A stretch of 64,000 nt of DNA from Gordonia alkaliphila (GCF_023017165.1 NZ_JALKBW010000001.1:2232001-2296000), one strand, 5' to 3'. Shown: positions 36,420-45,641, counted from the stretch's first letter. A program made the numbers and translations. Notes: generated from the letters alone by a model not told the origin.

Positions 36420-37244
36420 ATGATTTCCGAAGAGCGTTCGTTGCAGGGGCGTCGCGGACGCACCATCGTCTACGACGTGCATCGCCCGGAGAACGACCCG
36501 ATCGGCGTCGTCGCGCTGGTGCACGGTCTCGGCGAGCACGCGGGCCGCTACGGCCACGTGATCGACCGGCTGACCGCCGCCGGCTACGTGGTGATCGCCC
36601 CCGACCACGCGGGTCACGGGCGCTCGGGCGGCAAGCGACTGGGCGTCAGCGACTTCAGTGACTTCGGCGCCGATCTGGAACGGGTCATCGCGAGCGTGCA
36701 GCGCGACGGCCTGCCGCTGTACATGCTCGGCCACAGCATGGGCGGCGCCATCGCGCTCGACTACGCCCTCAACCACCCCGATCAGCTCACCGGGCTGGTC
36801 CTGTCCGGGCCCGCCGTGGTCCCGGGCGACGATCTGCCGCCGGTGATGGTGAAGCTCGCGCCGGTGCTGGGCCGACTGCTGCCGGGGCTGCCCGCCACTG
36901 CGCTGCCCGCCTCCGGGGTGAGCCGCGATCCGCAGGTGGTCGCCGCGTACGAGGCCGATCCGCTGGTGTGGCACGGCAAGATTCCGGCCGGCCTCGGCGG
37001 CGCGCTGGTCGGCGCCATGGCGTCGTTCCCCGAACGTCTGCCCACGCTGAGCGTCCCGACGCTGGCCCTGCACGGCGGCAGCGATGTCCTGGCCAACGCC
37101 GACGGCACCCGCCTGATCGGGGAACTCGGCGGCGGCTCCGACGTGACCACCACGATCTACCCGGAGCTCTACCACGAGATCTTCAACGAGCCCGAGCAGG
37201 AGCAGGTGCTCGACGACGTGCTGGCCTGGCTCGCGGAGCACTGA
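36420..37244 (+). CDS. Monoacylglycerol lipase-like alpha/beta hydrolase
   Basis: 274 residues. HGLGEHAGRYGHV oxyanion region, APDHAGHGRSGG, nucleophile GHSMG (Ser106), catalytic Asp in HGGSDVLA and His in LYHEIFNE: the serine-aminopeptidase_S33 layout of M. tuberculosis Rv0183 and human MAGL. Hydrolyses monoacylglycerol to glycerol and fatty acid, either cytosolic or wall associated. There is no signal peptide. The ATG at 36420 is preceded by AAGAAGGAG. A strong terminator follows. Confidence 0.9.
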   Translation: MISEERSLQGRRGRTIVYDVHRPENDPIGVVALVHGLGEHAGRYGHVIDRLTAAGYVVIAPDHAGHGRSGGKRLGVSDFSDFGADLERVIASVQRDGLPLYMLGHSMGGAIALDYALNHPDQLTGLVLSGPAVVPGDDLPPVMVKLAPVLGRLLPGLPATALPASGVSRDPQVVAAYEADPLVWHGKIPAGLGGALVGAMASFPERLPTLSVPTLALHGGSDVLANADGTRLIGELGGGSDVTTTIYPELYHEIFNEPEQEQVLDDVLAWLAEH

Positions 37245-37283
37245 CCGGGCCGGTCAGCTTCACCGACCGGGTCTACCATCGAA

Positions 37284-37333
37284 AAAGGTTCGACTCGCTG
37301 CGTGCATGGCAGCGAGTCGAAACCCTTTTCTTT
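37284..37333. terminator. Strong bidirectional intrinsic terminator
   Basis: TTCGACTCGCTGC (37289-37301) and GCAGCGAGTCGAA (37309-37321) form a perfect 13-bp stem with a seven-base loop, with A-rich sequence before and CCCTTTTCTTT after. It serves the lipase gene and the convergent 37349 gene. Confidence 0.9.
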
Positions 37334-37348
37334 ACGATCTCGGTGAGA

Positions 37349-38173
37349 TCACTCGAGGTCGAGATTGTTGCTGCTGCTCTGGCTGCTGGTGGTGCCAGAC
37401 GCGGGCAGTTCGATCGCCGTCGTGGTGTCGGTGTCGGCGTTGGTGTTGGTGTTGATGTTAGTGTCGGCGTTGGTGCCGGTGTCGGTGTCGGTAACCCCGA
37501 AACTGAGGGCGTTGCGGCTCGTCGTGTCGCCGCCGGCGAGCTGGGTCGGCGCGGCCGTGTCCTTCTTGCCGAAGTAGTCCGAACTGAACTCGATGCCCTT
37601 GTCGCCGCCCAGCGTGACGGTGGCGATGTTGGGCTTCATGCCTTCGATCGGATCCATGCCGAGCAGGGTCGGAATGAGGGCCAGCGGGTTGAACAGGTTC
37701 AGCGCCAGGGTGCTCGCGGGGACATTGAGGTTCGCGCCGAGGCCGAGCACGTTGAAGCAACCGGCCCCGCCGGAGGCGACCGCAAAGGTCAGCATTCCAA
37801 CGCATGCCGAATTCGCCAGCTTCAGGTTGTACTCCGGGATCTCCACGGAAGTCGCAGTTGCTAGACCTCCGAGCGCGAAGGCGAGACTGACCGAGCCCTT
37901 GGTGCCGACCGCGCTGGCTCCGCCCGGCCCGAGCGCGATCGCCAGGTCGGTCCCCGCCGGAACGTTGAGGACCTTGCTGGTGTCGTAGGCCTCGCCACCG
38001 AGAATGCCGAAGGCCGCGGACAGTTCGGGGGAGGCTTCGACGACGGCGGGTGCTGAAGCCGGCGCTTCCGTGGGCAGGGGTGCCAGCGTGCTGCCGGCGA
38101 TGATCGCGGCGCCGACGGAGGCGGTGCCGACCGCGGCCGCGGTCTGGCGGAGGGTGGGGCGAAGAGCGTGCAT
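37349..38173 (-). CDS. Secreted protein with Thr/Asp/Asn low-complexity tail
   Basis: 274 residues. A signal peptide (VGTASVGAAIIAGSTLA) leads into a Gly/Ala/Leu-rich domain (about 50-200) with two cysteines (NSACVG and GAGCFN) that could be disulfide-linked. A low-complexity tract follows (DTDTGTNADTNINTNTNADT and on), encoded by tandem hexamers at about 37420-37493, and a Ser/Asn end. Looks like an envelope or surface protein of mycolata; I know no named family. Tract length could vary between strains. Confidence 0.7.
   Translation of the reverse strand: MHALRPTLRQTAAAVGTASVGAAIIAGSTLAPLPTEAPASAPAVVEASPELSAAFGILGGEAYDTSKVLNVPAGTDLAIALGPGGASAVGTKGSVSLAFALGGLATATSVEIPEYNLKLANSACVGMLTFAVASGGAGCFNVLGLGANLNVPASTLALNLFNPLALIPTLLGMDPIEGMKPNIATVTLGGDKGIEFSSDYFGKKDTAAPTQLAGGDTTSRNALSFGVTDTDTGTNADTNINTNTNADTDTTTAIELPASGTTSSQSSSNNLDLE
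37420..37493. repeat. Hexamer microsatellite inside a coding region
   Basis: About a dozen imperfect six-base units of the form GTGTCG/GTTGGT in tandem. On the minus strand they code alternating Thr with Asp or Asn. The length is a multiple of three, so changes by whole units stay in frame. Confidence 0.75.
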
Positions 38174-38296
38174 GTGTCTCCAATGCTCAGAAGTTGTTAA
38201 TGCGCGCTCAGGTTATGTTCAGGGTTGCGGCCGGTCGGTGCGGATACCGAGCGTTTCCCCGTTATGGAGGACACAGGTTCAACCGTTCGAACGACC

Positions 38297-40078
38297 TCAG
38301 AACCAGGCGGGGTCGGCGTCGAGCGTGGTGCGGTCGCCGGCGGCCACCAGGTCGAGCTGCGGGCCGGTCTTCGGGAGCTCGTAGGTGAAGAAGTACCGGG
38401 CCGCGGCACGCTTGCCGCTGAAGAAGTCGCCCGCGCGGTCGCCGACGGCCAGCAGCTGCTCCAACCACATCCACGCGATCACGATGTGCCCCGCGGCCTC
38501 GAGGTACGCGGTGGCGTTCGCCAGGGCCAGTGCCGGGTCGCCCGACGCCCACGCCGCCGCGGTCACCTCGGCGAGGCGCGCGAGCGACGCGGCGAGAGCG
38601 TCGCCGTAGACCGCGGCGTCCCCGCCCGCCTCGGCAGCGCGCGCCACCGTGGCGCCGACGGCGTCGGCCAGCACGGCGAAGCCTTCACCGGAGTTCATGA
38701 TCACCTTGCGGCCCAGCAGGTCGAGCCCGTGAATCCCGTGTGCGCCTTCATGAATCGGGTTGAGGCGGTTGTCGCGGTAGTACTGCTCCACATCGAACTC
38801 GCGGGTGTAGCCGTACCCGCCGTGCACCTGGATCGCGAGGCTGTTGGCCTCCAGGCACCACTGGCTGGGCCAGCTCTTCACGATCGGGGTGAGGACTTCC
38901 AGGAGGGTGTGTGCCCGCGCGCGGTCGGCCTCGTCCGGTGCGGTCATCTCGTCGTCGACCAACCGGGACGCGTACAGACCGAGTGCCAGTGCACCTTCGG
39001 CGTAGGCCTTCTGCGCCAACAGCATTCGCTTCACGTCGGCGTGCTCGATGATCGGCACCGGTGCCACGTCCGGCCCCTTGGCGTCGACGGGACGGCCCTG
39101 CTCGCGGGTCTTCGCGTACTCCACCGACTGCAGGTAGCCGGCGTAACCGAGGGCGGTGGCGAGGAAGCCGACGCCGATCCGGGCCTCGTTCATCATGTTG
39201 AACATGTACCGGAGGCCGTTGTGCTCCTCGCCGACCAGATAGCCGACGGCACCGGTGACGCCGTCGACCGGGAAACTACCGTCGCCGAAGTTGAGCAGCG
39301 CGTTGGTGGTGCCGCGATTGCCCATCTTGTGGTTGAGGCCGACCAGTGCGACGTCGTTGCGGGTGCCGTCGGTGAGGAACTTGGGGACCACGAACAGCGA
39401 GATGCCCTTGGTGCCGGGGCCGCCGCCGGGTGCCTTGGCAAGGACGAGGTGCACGATGTTCTCGGTGATCTCGTGGTCGCCGGCCGAGATCCACATCTTG
39501 GTGCCGGTGATCGCGTAGGTGCCGTCGCCCTGGGGGACCGCGCGGGTGGTGATGTCGGCGAGCGACGATCCGGCCTGCGGCTCGGACAGGCACATGGTGC
39601 CCGAGAAACGGCCTTCGAGCATGGGGCGCACCCAGGTGTCGATCTGCTCGGGCGAGCCGTACTTGGCCAGCAGGTTCGCGTTGCCGACGGTGAGGAAGCT
39701 GTACGACGACGTCGCCGCGTTCGCGGCCTGGAAGTTCACCATCGACGCGCGAGAAACGGTGTGCGGCAACTGCATTCCGCCCAGCTCCTCGTCGAACGAG
39801 CCGGCGTTGAGGCCGGCCTCGGCGAACGCGTGCACCGCGGTCGCGATCTCGTCGAGCAGAACCACCTTGCCGTCCGGTCCGATCTGCGGTTCGGTCTGGT
39901 CCGACTTCTTGTTGTGCGGCGCGTACAGTTTGGCGGCCATGTCGTGGCTGAGGTCGAGGACCGCGTCGAAGGTCTCGCGCGAGTGCTCGGCGAAGCGCGG
40001 CCGTTCGGTGAGTGCGGCGACGTCCAGCCAGTCGTGGAGGAGGAAGTCGAGGTCTGCGCGGGACATGAAGTCGGCCAT
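38297..40078 (-). CDS. Acyl-CoA dehydrogenase (FadE5-like, long form)
   Basis: 593 residues, the long ACAD type. FAD-binding motifs MCLSEPQAGSSLADI and YAITGTKMWISAGDHEI; the base lies in LNPIHEGAHGIHGLDLLG (Glu of IHEG, as in FadE5); VHGGYGYTREF near the C-terminus of the core. A C-terminal extension (about 470-593) is typical of this subfamily. Oxidises acyl-CoA in beta-oxidation. The ATG at 40078 (MADFMSR). It is convergent with nothing and sits next to the SDR gene on the same strand, 13 bases downstream of it. Confidence 0.93.
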   Translation of the reverse strand: MADFMSRADLDFLLHDWLDVAALTERPRFAEHSRETFDAVLDLSHDMAAKLYAPHNKKSDQTEPQIGPDGKVVLLDEIATAVHAFAEAGLNAGSFDEELGGMQLPHTVSRASMVNFQAANAATSSYSFLTVGNANLLAKYGSPEQIDTWVRPMLEGRFSGTMCLSEPQAGSSLADITTRAVPQGDGTYAITGTKMWISAGDHEITENIVHLVLAKAPGGGPGTKGISLFVVPKFLTDGTRNDVALVGLNHKMGNRGTTNALLNFGDGSFPVDGVTGAVGYLVGEEHNGLRYMFNMMNEARIGVGFLATALGYAGYLQSVEYAKTREQGRPVDAKGPDVAPVPIIEHADVKRMLLAQKAYAEGALALGLYASRLVDDEMTAPDEADRARAHTLLEVLTPIVKSWPSQWCLEANSLAIQVHGGYGYTREFDVEQYYRDNRLNPIHEGAHGIHGLDLLGRKVIMNSGEGFAVLADAVGATVARAAEAGGDAAVYGDALAASLARLAEVTAAAWASGDPALALANATAYLEAAGHIVIAWMWLEQLLAVGDRAGDFFSGKRAAARYFFTYELPKTGPQLDLVAAGDRTTLDADPAWF

Positions 40079-40091
40079 GCCCGCTAGTGTC

Positions 40092-40838
40092 TCAGATTCC
40101 GGCGCGTCGGATCAGATCGCCCGCCCAGCGGGGCGACACCTCGGCGACGGCGCGCAGGGCCACCGCGTAGCGCGGATAGATCTCGGCCTCGCCGGTCTTC
40201 GCCGCCTGCTCGATGCAGCTCGCCGCCTCCTCCGCGGACAGCGCGACGGCGTCGTCGTAGTCGGCGGTGGGAGCGATCATCGGGGTGCGCACCAGGGGAA
40301 AGCCCACGTTGCTGACGGTGACGCCGGTGCCGCGGCACTCGTCGTCCAGGCTGCGGCCGAAGGCGGCGAGTGCGGCCTTGGACGCGTGGTAGGCGCTGAA
40401 CTTGGGCATGGAACCGGCGGCGACGCCCCAGGTCACGACATTGATGATGCGGCCGCGGCCCCGATTCTGCATCGCGGGCAGGAGCGCGGTGGTCAGGGGG
40501 ACCGCGCCGAAGTAGTTCAGCGCCATGGTGCCCTCGTAGTCGTGAAAGCGGTCGACGGTGTCGAGGACCGAGCGGCGGATGGAACGGCCGGCGTTGTTCA
40601 CGAGCACCTCCGGGGTACCGAAGCGAGCCTGGATCTGCGCGGCGAGGTCGGCGGCGGCGTCGACGTCGGACAGGTCCGCGGTCATCGGGTGGGCGGTGGC
40701 ACCGGTCCGAGTGAGCGCATCGCAGACGGCGGTGAGTCGGTCGAGGTCGCGCGCGACGGCGATCACCTCGGCGCCCGCGTCGGCGAATTGATGGGCGGCG
40801 GCTTCGTCGATGCCCGAGGAGGCGCCGGTGATCACCAC
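40092..40838 (-). CDS. Short-chain dehydrogenase with altered nucleotide motif, start unresolved
   Basis: About 248 residues from GTG 40838. Rossmann fold with LVNNAG, YHASK (Tyr-Lys) and a C-terminal PLVRTPM. Two oddities. The nucleotide motif reads TGASSGID where the family has TGASSGIG, and the usual catalytic Ser position (13 before Tyr) falls in VVTWG, where Ser is absent and a Thr is adjacent. Homology seems to begin a dozen codons earlier (RFTSQHRDLTGHL), but there is no start codon in that stretch. GTG 40838 or 40835 gives a product starting directly at the first strand. Could be an active enzyme with a non-standard start, or a decaying gene. Confidence 0.65.
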   Translation of the reverse strand: MVITGASSGIDEAAAHQFADAGAEVIAVARDLDRLTAVCDALTRTGATAHPMTADLSDVDAAADLAAQIQARFGTPEVLVNNAGRSIRRSVLDTVDRFHDYEGTMALNYFGAVPLTTALLPAMQNRGRGRIINVVTWGVAAGSMPKFSAYHASKAALAAFGRSLDDECRGTGVTVSNVGFPLVRTPMIAPTADYDDAVALSAEEAASCIEQAAKTGEAEIYPRYAVALRAVAEVSPRWAGDLIRRAGI

Positions 40839-40944
40839 GAGGTGGCCGGTCAGGTCACGGTGCTGGGACGTGAACCGTCGGGAAGGTCGAGTAGGAATCG
40901 CGCGGGTCGCAACGCAGCCTGCGCGACGAACCTGGCGCCTGGGA

Positions 40945-41127
40945 TCACTTGTACTTCTTGATGATCTGCAGTGCCTCGTCTCCGGACACGTTCTTCGCGA
41001 CCAGTTTGCCGTTCTTGATCTTGCGGATCGTGTACAGCTTCGGCTTCTTCGCATCGGCGATGTGCAGGCCGACACTCTTGGCCTTCTTGTTCAGGTTTTC
41101 CAGCACGACTGGATGGTAGCGCCTCAA
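40945..41127 (-). CDS. Small basic protein, unknown function
   Basis: 60 residues, very Lys-rich (NKKAKS, KKPKLYTIRKIKNGK, IIKKYK). ATG 41127. No family known to me. The composition (Lys rather than Arg) is unlike most high-GC neighbours and argues for selection, as in small nucleic-acid-binding proteins. It lies upstream of the SDR gene on the same strand. Confidence 0.6.
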   Translation of the reverse strand: MRRYHPVVLENLNKKAKSVGLHIADAKKPKLYTIRKIKNGKLVAKNVSGDEALQIIKKYK

Positions 41128-41276
41128 GGTGAACGATTCGGACCGTTCGCCTCAGCGTTGGGTTGAAGACATCAGTGCTGCCACCCGGCATTTCAGGGCC
41201 GACCGGGCCAGGCTGTCCGGGCTCGGAGTTGCCAACATCACAGTCGGAATCGAGCTCGCCCGGCGCCGCTGCCCGG

Positions 41277-42770
41277 TCAGCAGATCTCGGTGCCGACCGC
41301 GGTGGAGTGATCCAGTCGCCGCGAGTAGCTGCCGCCGCCGATGCGGGACTTGATGGCGCACGTCTCCGACACCGTGGCGCCGGGGTAGTAGACGGCGTAG
41401 ATCGGGTTACCGTCCTGGGACTGCTTGAGCGACGCGCAGGCCTGATCGGTGCGCAGGTACGACGCTCCCGGATGCTGCTGCAGTGCCGCGGCGACCTCCT
41501 GTGCGTACGCGCCCGGCGTGATCGCGTTGAAGACGAAGGTGACGGTCTCGCCCGTGCAACTCGGCGTGGTGATCGGCGTCGACAGGCCGAGGTCGCCGGT
41601 GCCGCGCGTCGACGTCGGGGTGAGCGTGGTCGTCGTCCTGCTCGGTGCGCTGGTTGCGGTGGTCGACGGTTCGTCGGCCGCCGATTCGGTGATCGTGGTG
41701 GTCTTCGCCTCGATCGTGGTGGTGACCGATGTGGCGGCGAGGTCTGGATCGTCGTCGTTTCCACTGGGCCACAACGCGATCGCAGTTCCGACGGCGGCGA
41801 ACACGGCGACCGCGGCGATGCCGGCCAGAACGAGGTTCATCGAGCGGTTCGACCCCTGCGGCGGGACCGGCTGCGGCGAAATCGGCGGCTGCGGCGGCAG
41901 CGTACCCAGGGCGCCGACCGGCGCCACCTGGGTCGTCGCGTGCGGGAGGACGGGCGGCCGGCCGTTCAGGGTCTGGCGCGCGGCGGTGGCGAGCGCGCCG
42001 GCCGAGGCGAAGCGCTGCGCCGGATCCTTCGCGGTGCCGTGGGCGATCACCGCGTCCAGCGGTCCGCCGGTCGGCGGCAACGGCCGGTGCAGGTGCCCGG
42101 CGATGATCTGTTCCATGCTGTCGTCGCCGAACGGCTTCGCTCCGGTGAGGCATTCGTACAGCACGCAGGTGAGCGCGTAGACGTCGGCGGGCGGGCCCAC
42201 CGGCGCGCCGGTGCCGAAGCGCTCGGGCGCCATGTAGTTGAACGAGCCGATCGCCGAACCGGTGGAGGTCAGCGACGTCTGCCCGGCCGATTGCACGAGC
42301 CCGAAGTCGACGAGGTAGGCGAACCCGCGGCGGTCGAGCAGGATGTTCTCCGGCTTCACGTCGCGGTGTGTCAGCCCGGCCTGGTGGGCGGTGTCGAGCG
42401 CACCGGCGATCTGCTCGATGATCGCGACCGCCTGGTCGGCGGGCACCGGGCCCTGCCGGATCAGGGCGCGCAGGTCCTGGCCGTCGACGATCCGCATGTC
42501 CAGAAACAGCTGGCCGTCGATCTCCCCGAAGTCATGGATCGGGATGACGTGCGGATCGCTGAGGCGCGCCGCGGTCTGCGATTCGCGCAGGAAGCGGGTC
42601 CGGTACTCGTCGTCGTGCGCCAGCTGCGGTGGCAGCAGCTTGAGTGCCACAGTGCGGTCTTTGGCGGTGTCGACCGCCTCGTACACCTCGCCCATACCGC
42701 CGCGCCCGAGCAGTCGGACGAGGCGGTACGGGCCCAGCATGGTGCCACTGCGATCCCCCGGAACGGTCAT
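41277..42770 (-). CDS. Second transmembrane Ser/Thr protein kinase
   Basis: 497 residues. Complete kinase domain: GRGGMGEVY, VALKLL, HRDVKPEN, VDFGLVQ, activation segment TSTGSAIGSFNYMAPERF. A Pro-rich linker precedes a membrane helix near 311-333, then a Thr-rich stalk (TTTIEAKTTTITESA) and an external domain with four cysteines (PSCTGE, QACASL, ETCAIK, TEIC at the end). Same layout as the kinase at 28047 but with a different sensor. The C-terminal Cys is the last residue. No gene overlaps it; a TetR-MMPL pair lies upstream. Confidence 0.93.
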   Translation of the reverse strand: MTVPGDRSGTMLGPYRLVRLLGRGGMGEVYEAVDTAKDRTVALKLLPPQLAHDDEYRTRFLRESQTAARLSDPHVIPIHDFGEIDGQLFLDMRIVDGQDLRALIRQGPVPADQAVAIIEQIAGALDTAHQAGLTHRDVKPENILLDRRGFAYLVDFGLVQSAGQTSLTSTGSAIGSFNYMAPERFGTGAPVGPPADVYALTCVLYECLTGAKPFGDDSMEQIIAGHLHRPLPPTGGPLDAVIAHGTAKDPAQRFASAGALATAARQTLNGRPPVLPHATTQVAPVGALGTLPPQPPISPQPVPPQGSNRSMNLVLAGIAAVAVFAAVGTAIALWPSGNDDDPDLAATSVTTTIEAKTTTITESAADEPSTTATSAPSRTTTTLTPTSTRGTGDLGLSTPITTPSCTGETVTFVFNAITPGAYAQEVAAALQQHPGASYLRTDQACASLKQSQDGNPIYAVYYPGATVSETCAIKSRIGGGSYSRRLDHSTAVGTEIC

Positions 42771-42781
42771 GCTGAGTGAGG

Positions 42782-43372
42782 TTACAGCGGCAGCCCCCGC
42801 TCCAGGAGGTCCATGGCCTCCAGGAGCTCGGCGAGGGTCTCCTCGTCGGGGAGGGTGGCACGCTCGACGATGTGCATCAGCACCCCGGAGACGGCGGCGA
42901 TGAAGACCCGCAGCGACAGGCTCGACTCATCGGTGCCGGTGTATGCGGCGATGAGGGCGATGCCTTCCTGGAGCATGCCGTCCAGGGCGAGCTGGTTGGC
43001 CATCCGGAGCGTGGGTTCGCTGCGTAGCAGGTGTGCGCGATCGGGGTTCGCCGCCCACTCGTCGGCCATTCCGATGGCGAACAGCTCGCGCAGGATGTGC
43101 CGTAGCAGATCGAAGTGGCTGAGGCCGGCGGGTGCGTTCTCGAAGATCTCCAACCGTGCTTCGACCAGGTCGTCGCTGATCAGCACCTGCTCTTTGGACT
43201 CGAAGTAGCGGAACAGGGTGGTATGCGAGACGCCGGCAGCCTCGGCGATCTGCGCCACCGTCGTCGCGTGATAGCCCTGTTTGGTCACCAGGTCGAGGGC
43301 GGCGAAACGGATCGCGCTCCGGGTGCGCGCCTTGTTCTGGGCGCGCACCCCGAGCCGGGATTCTCCGGTCAT
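42782..43372 (-). CDS. TetR-family regulator of the adjacent MMPL transporter
   Basis: 196 residues. Helix-turn-helix at about 20-65 (GYHATTVAQIAEAAGVSHTTLFRYFESKEQV). It overlaps the mmpL stop by four bases (43369-43372), so transporter and regulator form one operon. A perfect 8-bp palindrome before mmpL is the likely site of autoregulation. The ligand is expected to be a lipid or drug carried by the pump. Confidence 0.9.
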   Translation of the reverse strand: MTGESRLGVRAQNKARTRSAIRFAALDLVTKQGYHATTVAQIAEAAGVSHTTLFRYFESKEQVLISDDLVEARLEIFENAPAGLSHFDLLRHILRELFAIGMADEWAANPDRAHLLRSEPTLRMANQLALDGMLQEGIALIAAYTGTDESSLSLRVFIAAVSGVLMHIVERATLPDEETLAELLEAMDLLERGLPL

Positions 43373-45597
43373 GTCAGGGCGACCTCTTCTTCGGCCGTGG
43401 TGCCGACACCGCGGTGGCGGACGGAACTGCCCTCGACGTCGAAGTTGAGGACCAGCTTGTCGAGCCAGCGCGGCAGACCCCAGGCCTTCTCGCCGAGCAG
43501 CGAGATCACCGCGGGCACCACGATCATGCGGATGATGAAGGCGTCGAAGAACACGGCGATGGCGAGCGCGAAGCCGAGCATCTTGTTGGTGGTCTCCGGG
43601 GACAGCATGAAGGCGGCGAAGACGCTGATCATGATGATCGCGGCCGACGTCACCACGCGACCGCCGTGGCGGTAACCGGCCACGATCGCGTCCTTGGGCG
43701 ACATGCCGTGCAGGAATTCTTCACGCATACGTGTCACCAGGAACACCTGATAGTCCATGGCGAGGCCGAAGACCACGCCGACCAGGAAGATCGGCAGGAA
43801 GCTCAGCAGCGGACGCGGATTCTCGATCAGGCCCAGCCATCCGTCGGTGAACACCGCGGTGGTGATGCCGAACGTGGCCAGCACGGAGAAGACGAATCCG
43901 ATGGTGCCGATCAGCGGCACCCAGATGGAGCGGAACACGGCGATCATGATCAGGAACGCCAGGCCCACGACCACTGCGATGTACGGGATCAGCGCCTTGT
44001 CGAGCTTGGTCGACAGGTCGGACATGATCGCGGTCTGTCCGCCCACGTGCAGCTGCGCGCGCTGCTGCTCCAGAGTCGGGCTCAGTGCGCGAATGGACTC
44101 CATCAGGTCGTGCGTTTCGGTGGACGACGGCGAGCTGAGCGGCGTCACCACGATGAGCGCGGTGTTCGCGCCGGCGTTGGGATTGGCCGGGTCGGTGCCG
44201 TTGCCCATCCAGGCCACGGACTCGGGCTGGTAGACGTCGGGCAGCTTCTTGATGTCGGCCACGGTGCGCTCGGCGGCAGGTGCCACGTCGGCGTCGTCGT
44301 CGGCGGCGACCACCACGAACAGCTGTCCGTTGATGCCCTCGCCGAAGCCCTTCTTGACCAGCTGCTGCGCGGCGATCTCGTCGTCGGCGGTCATATCCAG
44401 GCCCAGCTCCATGCCCTTGACCGGGATGGCCGCGGCCACCAGGATCGCGAGGCCCACGACGATGAACGGGATCGGTTTGGCGACGATCGCGCGGCCGAAC
44501 TTCACGCCGAGGGTGTCGACGTCGTCGGACGGTTCGGCGTGGCGGATCCACGGGATCCGCGGCGTGAACGCGAAGCGTCCGACGGCGCCGAGGATGGCCG
44601 GGATCAGCGTGATGGCCGACAGCACAGCCACCAGGACCGCGACGGCGGCGCCCATGCCCATCTGCGTGATCAGCGGAATCCCGATCACCATCAGGGCGAC
44701 GACCGCGATGATCACGGTGAGGCCGGCGAAGACCACCGCCGTACCGGCGGTACCGACCGCGCGTCCGGCCGCGTCGGCGGGTGAGCCGCCGCGCTGCACC
44801 TCATTGCGGAAGCGGGACACGATGAACAGCGCGTAGTCGATCGAGACGGCGATGCCGAGCATCAGGACGATGCCGGTGGCCGCCTGGTTCACAGTCATGA
44901 ACGACGCGGAGACCATCAGCATCAGCATGGTGAGGCCGACACCGACGATGCCGGTGATCAGCGGGATGAAGGCCGCGATCAGCGCACCGAAGGCGACGAT
45001 CATCACCACGAAGGCGACGCCGAAGCCCAGTGCTTCAGCGGTACCGCCGCCGCTCATGGCGCCCATGACGCCGCTGGTGGCCTCCACCTGCAGGCCGTTG
45101 CCGCTGTTGCGTTCGAGGACGTCGAGCAGGGCCTGTTTGTCGGCGGGTTCGAGCTCCATTAGGTCGATGTCCTGGCCGACACTGATGAGGCCGATCTTGC
45201 CGTCGTCGGACAGCACCTGCGAGGCCATCGCCGGATCGGACTGGGCGACGAGGACCGGATCGACGATCTGCTTCGGATCGGTCACCGACGGCAGGGCGGC
45301 GAGCTCTGTGGTCAGAGTCTCGATCTGCGCGGTGTGCGCGGCGAGGCCGTCGTCGGCGGCGATGACGACGGTGGTGCGCGCCTTCATCTGCTGTTCGGAC
45401 AATGCCGGGAACTTCTCCTGCATCTGCTCCATGGCGATGCCGCCGTCGGTGCCGGGCAGTTCGAAGTCTTTGGCGAACTTGGGATTGAGCCCGGCGACCA
45501 GGCCACCCATGATGGCGAGCAGCGCCACCCAGGTGCCGATCACCCACCATTTGTGGCGGAACGAGAAGCGGCCGAGCCGAAAGAGTGCAGAGGACAT
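43369..45597 (-). CDS. MMPL-family RND transporter
   Basis: 742 residues with 12 predicted membrane spans in two repeats, each holding an external loop. MMPL landmarks: GIAVSIDYALFIVSRFRNE in the first half and FGLAMDYQVFLVTRMREE in the second, with the Asp-Tyr pairs (DY) used in proton relay. Exports lipids or hydrophobic drugs by proton-motive force. It is of the short, drug-type MmpL class rather than the 950-residue lipid type. Start ATG 45597, seven bases from the operator. Confidence 0.93.
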   Translation of the reverse strand: MSSALFRLGRFSFRHKWWVIGTWVALLAIMGGLVAGLNPKFAKDFELPGTDGGIAMEQMQEKFPALSEQQMKARTTVVIAADDGLAAHTAQIETLTTELAALPSVTDPKQIVDPVLVAQSDPAMASQVLSDDGKIGLISVGQDIDLMELEPADKQALLDVLERNSGNGLQVEATSGVMGAMSGGGTAEALGFGVAFVVMIVAFGALIAAFIPLITGIVGVGLTMLMLMVSASFMTVNQAATGIVLMLGIAVSIDYALFIVSRFRNEVQRGGSPADAAGRAVGTAGTAVVFAGLTVIIAVVALMVIGIPLITQMGMGAAVAVLVAVLSAITLIPAILGAVGRFAFTPRIPWIRHAEPSDDVDTLGVKFGRAIVAKPIPFIVVGLAILVAAAIPVKGMELGLDMTADDEIAAQQLVKKGFGEGINGQLFVVVAADDDADVAPAAERTVADIKKLPDVYQPESVAWMGNGTDPANPNAGANTALIVVTPLSSPSSTETHDLMESIRALSPTLEQQRAQLHVGGQTAIMSDLSTKLDKALIPYIAVVVGLAFLIMIAVFRSIWVPLIGTIGFVFSVLATFGITTAVFTDGWLGLIENPRPLLSFLPIFLVGVVFGLAMDYQVFLVTRMREEFLHGMSPKDAIVAGYRHGGRVVTSAAIIMISVFAAFMLSPETTNKMLGFALAIAVFFDAFIIRMIVVPAVISLLGEKAWGLPRWLDKLVLNFDVEGSSVRHRGVGTTAEEEVALT

Positions 45598-45603
45598 GCC
45601 AAC

Positions 45604-45624
45604 AAGTGTTACTGACTAACACTT
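45604..45624. promoter_or_regulatory. TetR operator upstream of mmpL-tetR
   Basis: AAGTGTTA (45604-45611) and TAACACTT (45617-45624) are exact inverted repeats with a five-base spacer (CTGAC). It lies seven bases before the mmpL ATG, where a bound dimer would block the leader or promoter. Confidence 0.75.
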
Positions 45625-45641
45625 TTGTCGGCAAGGAGAAT

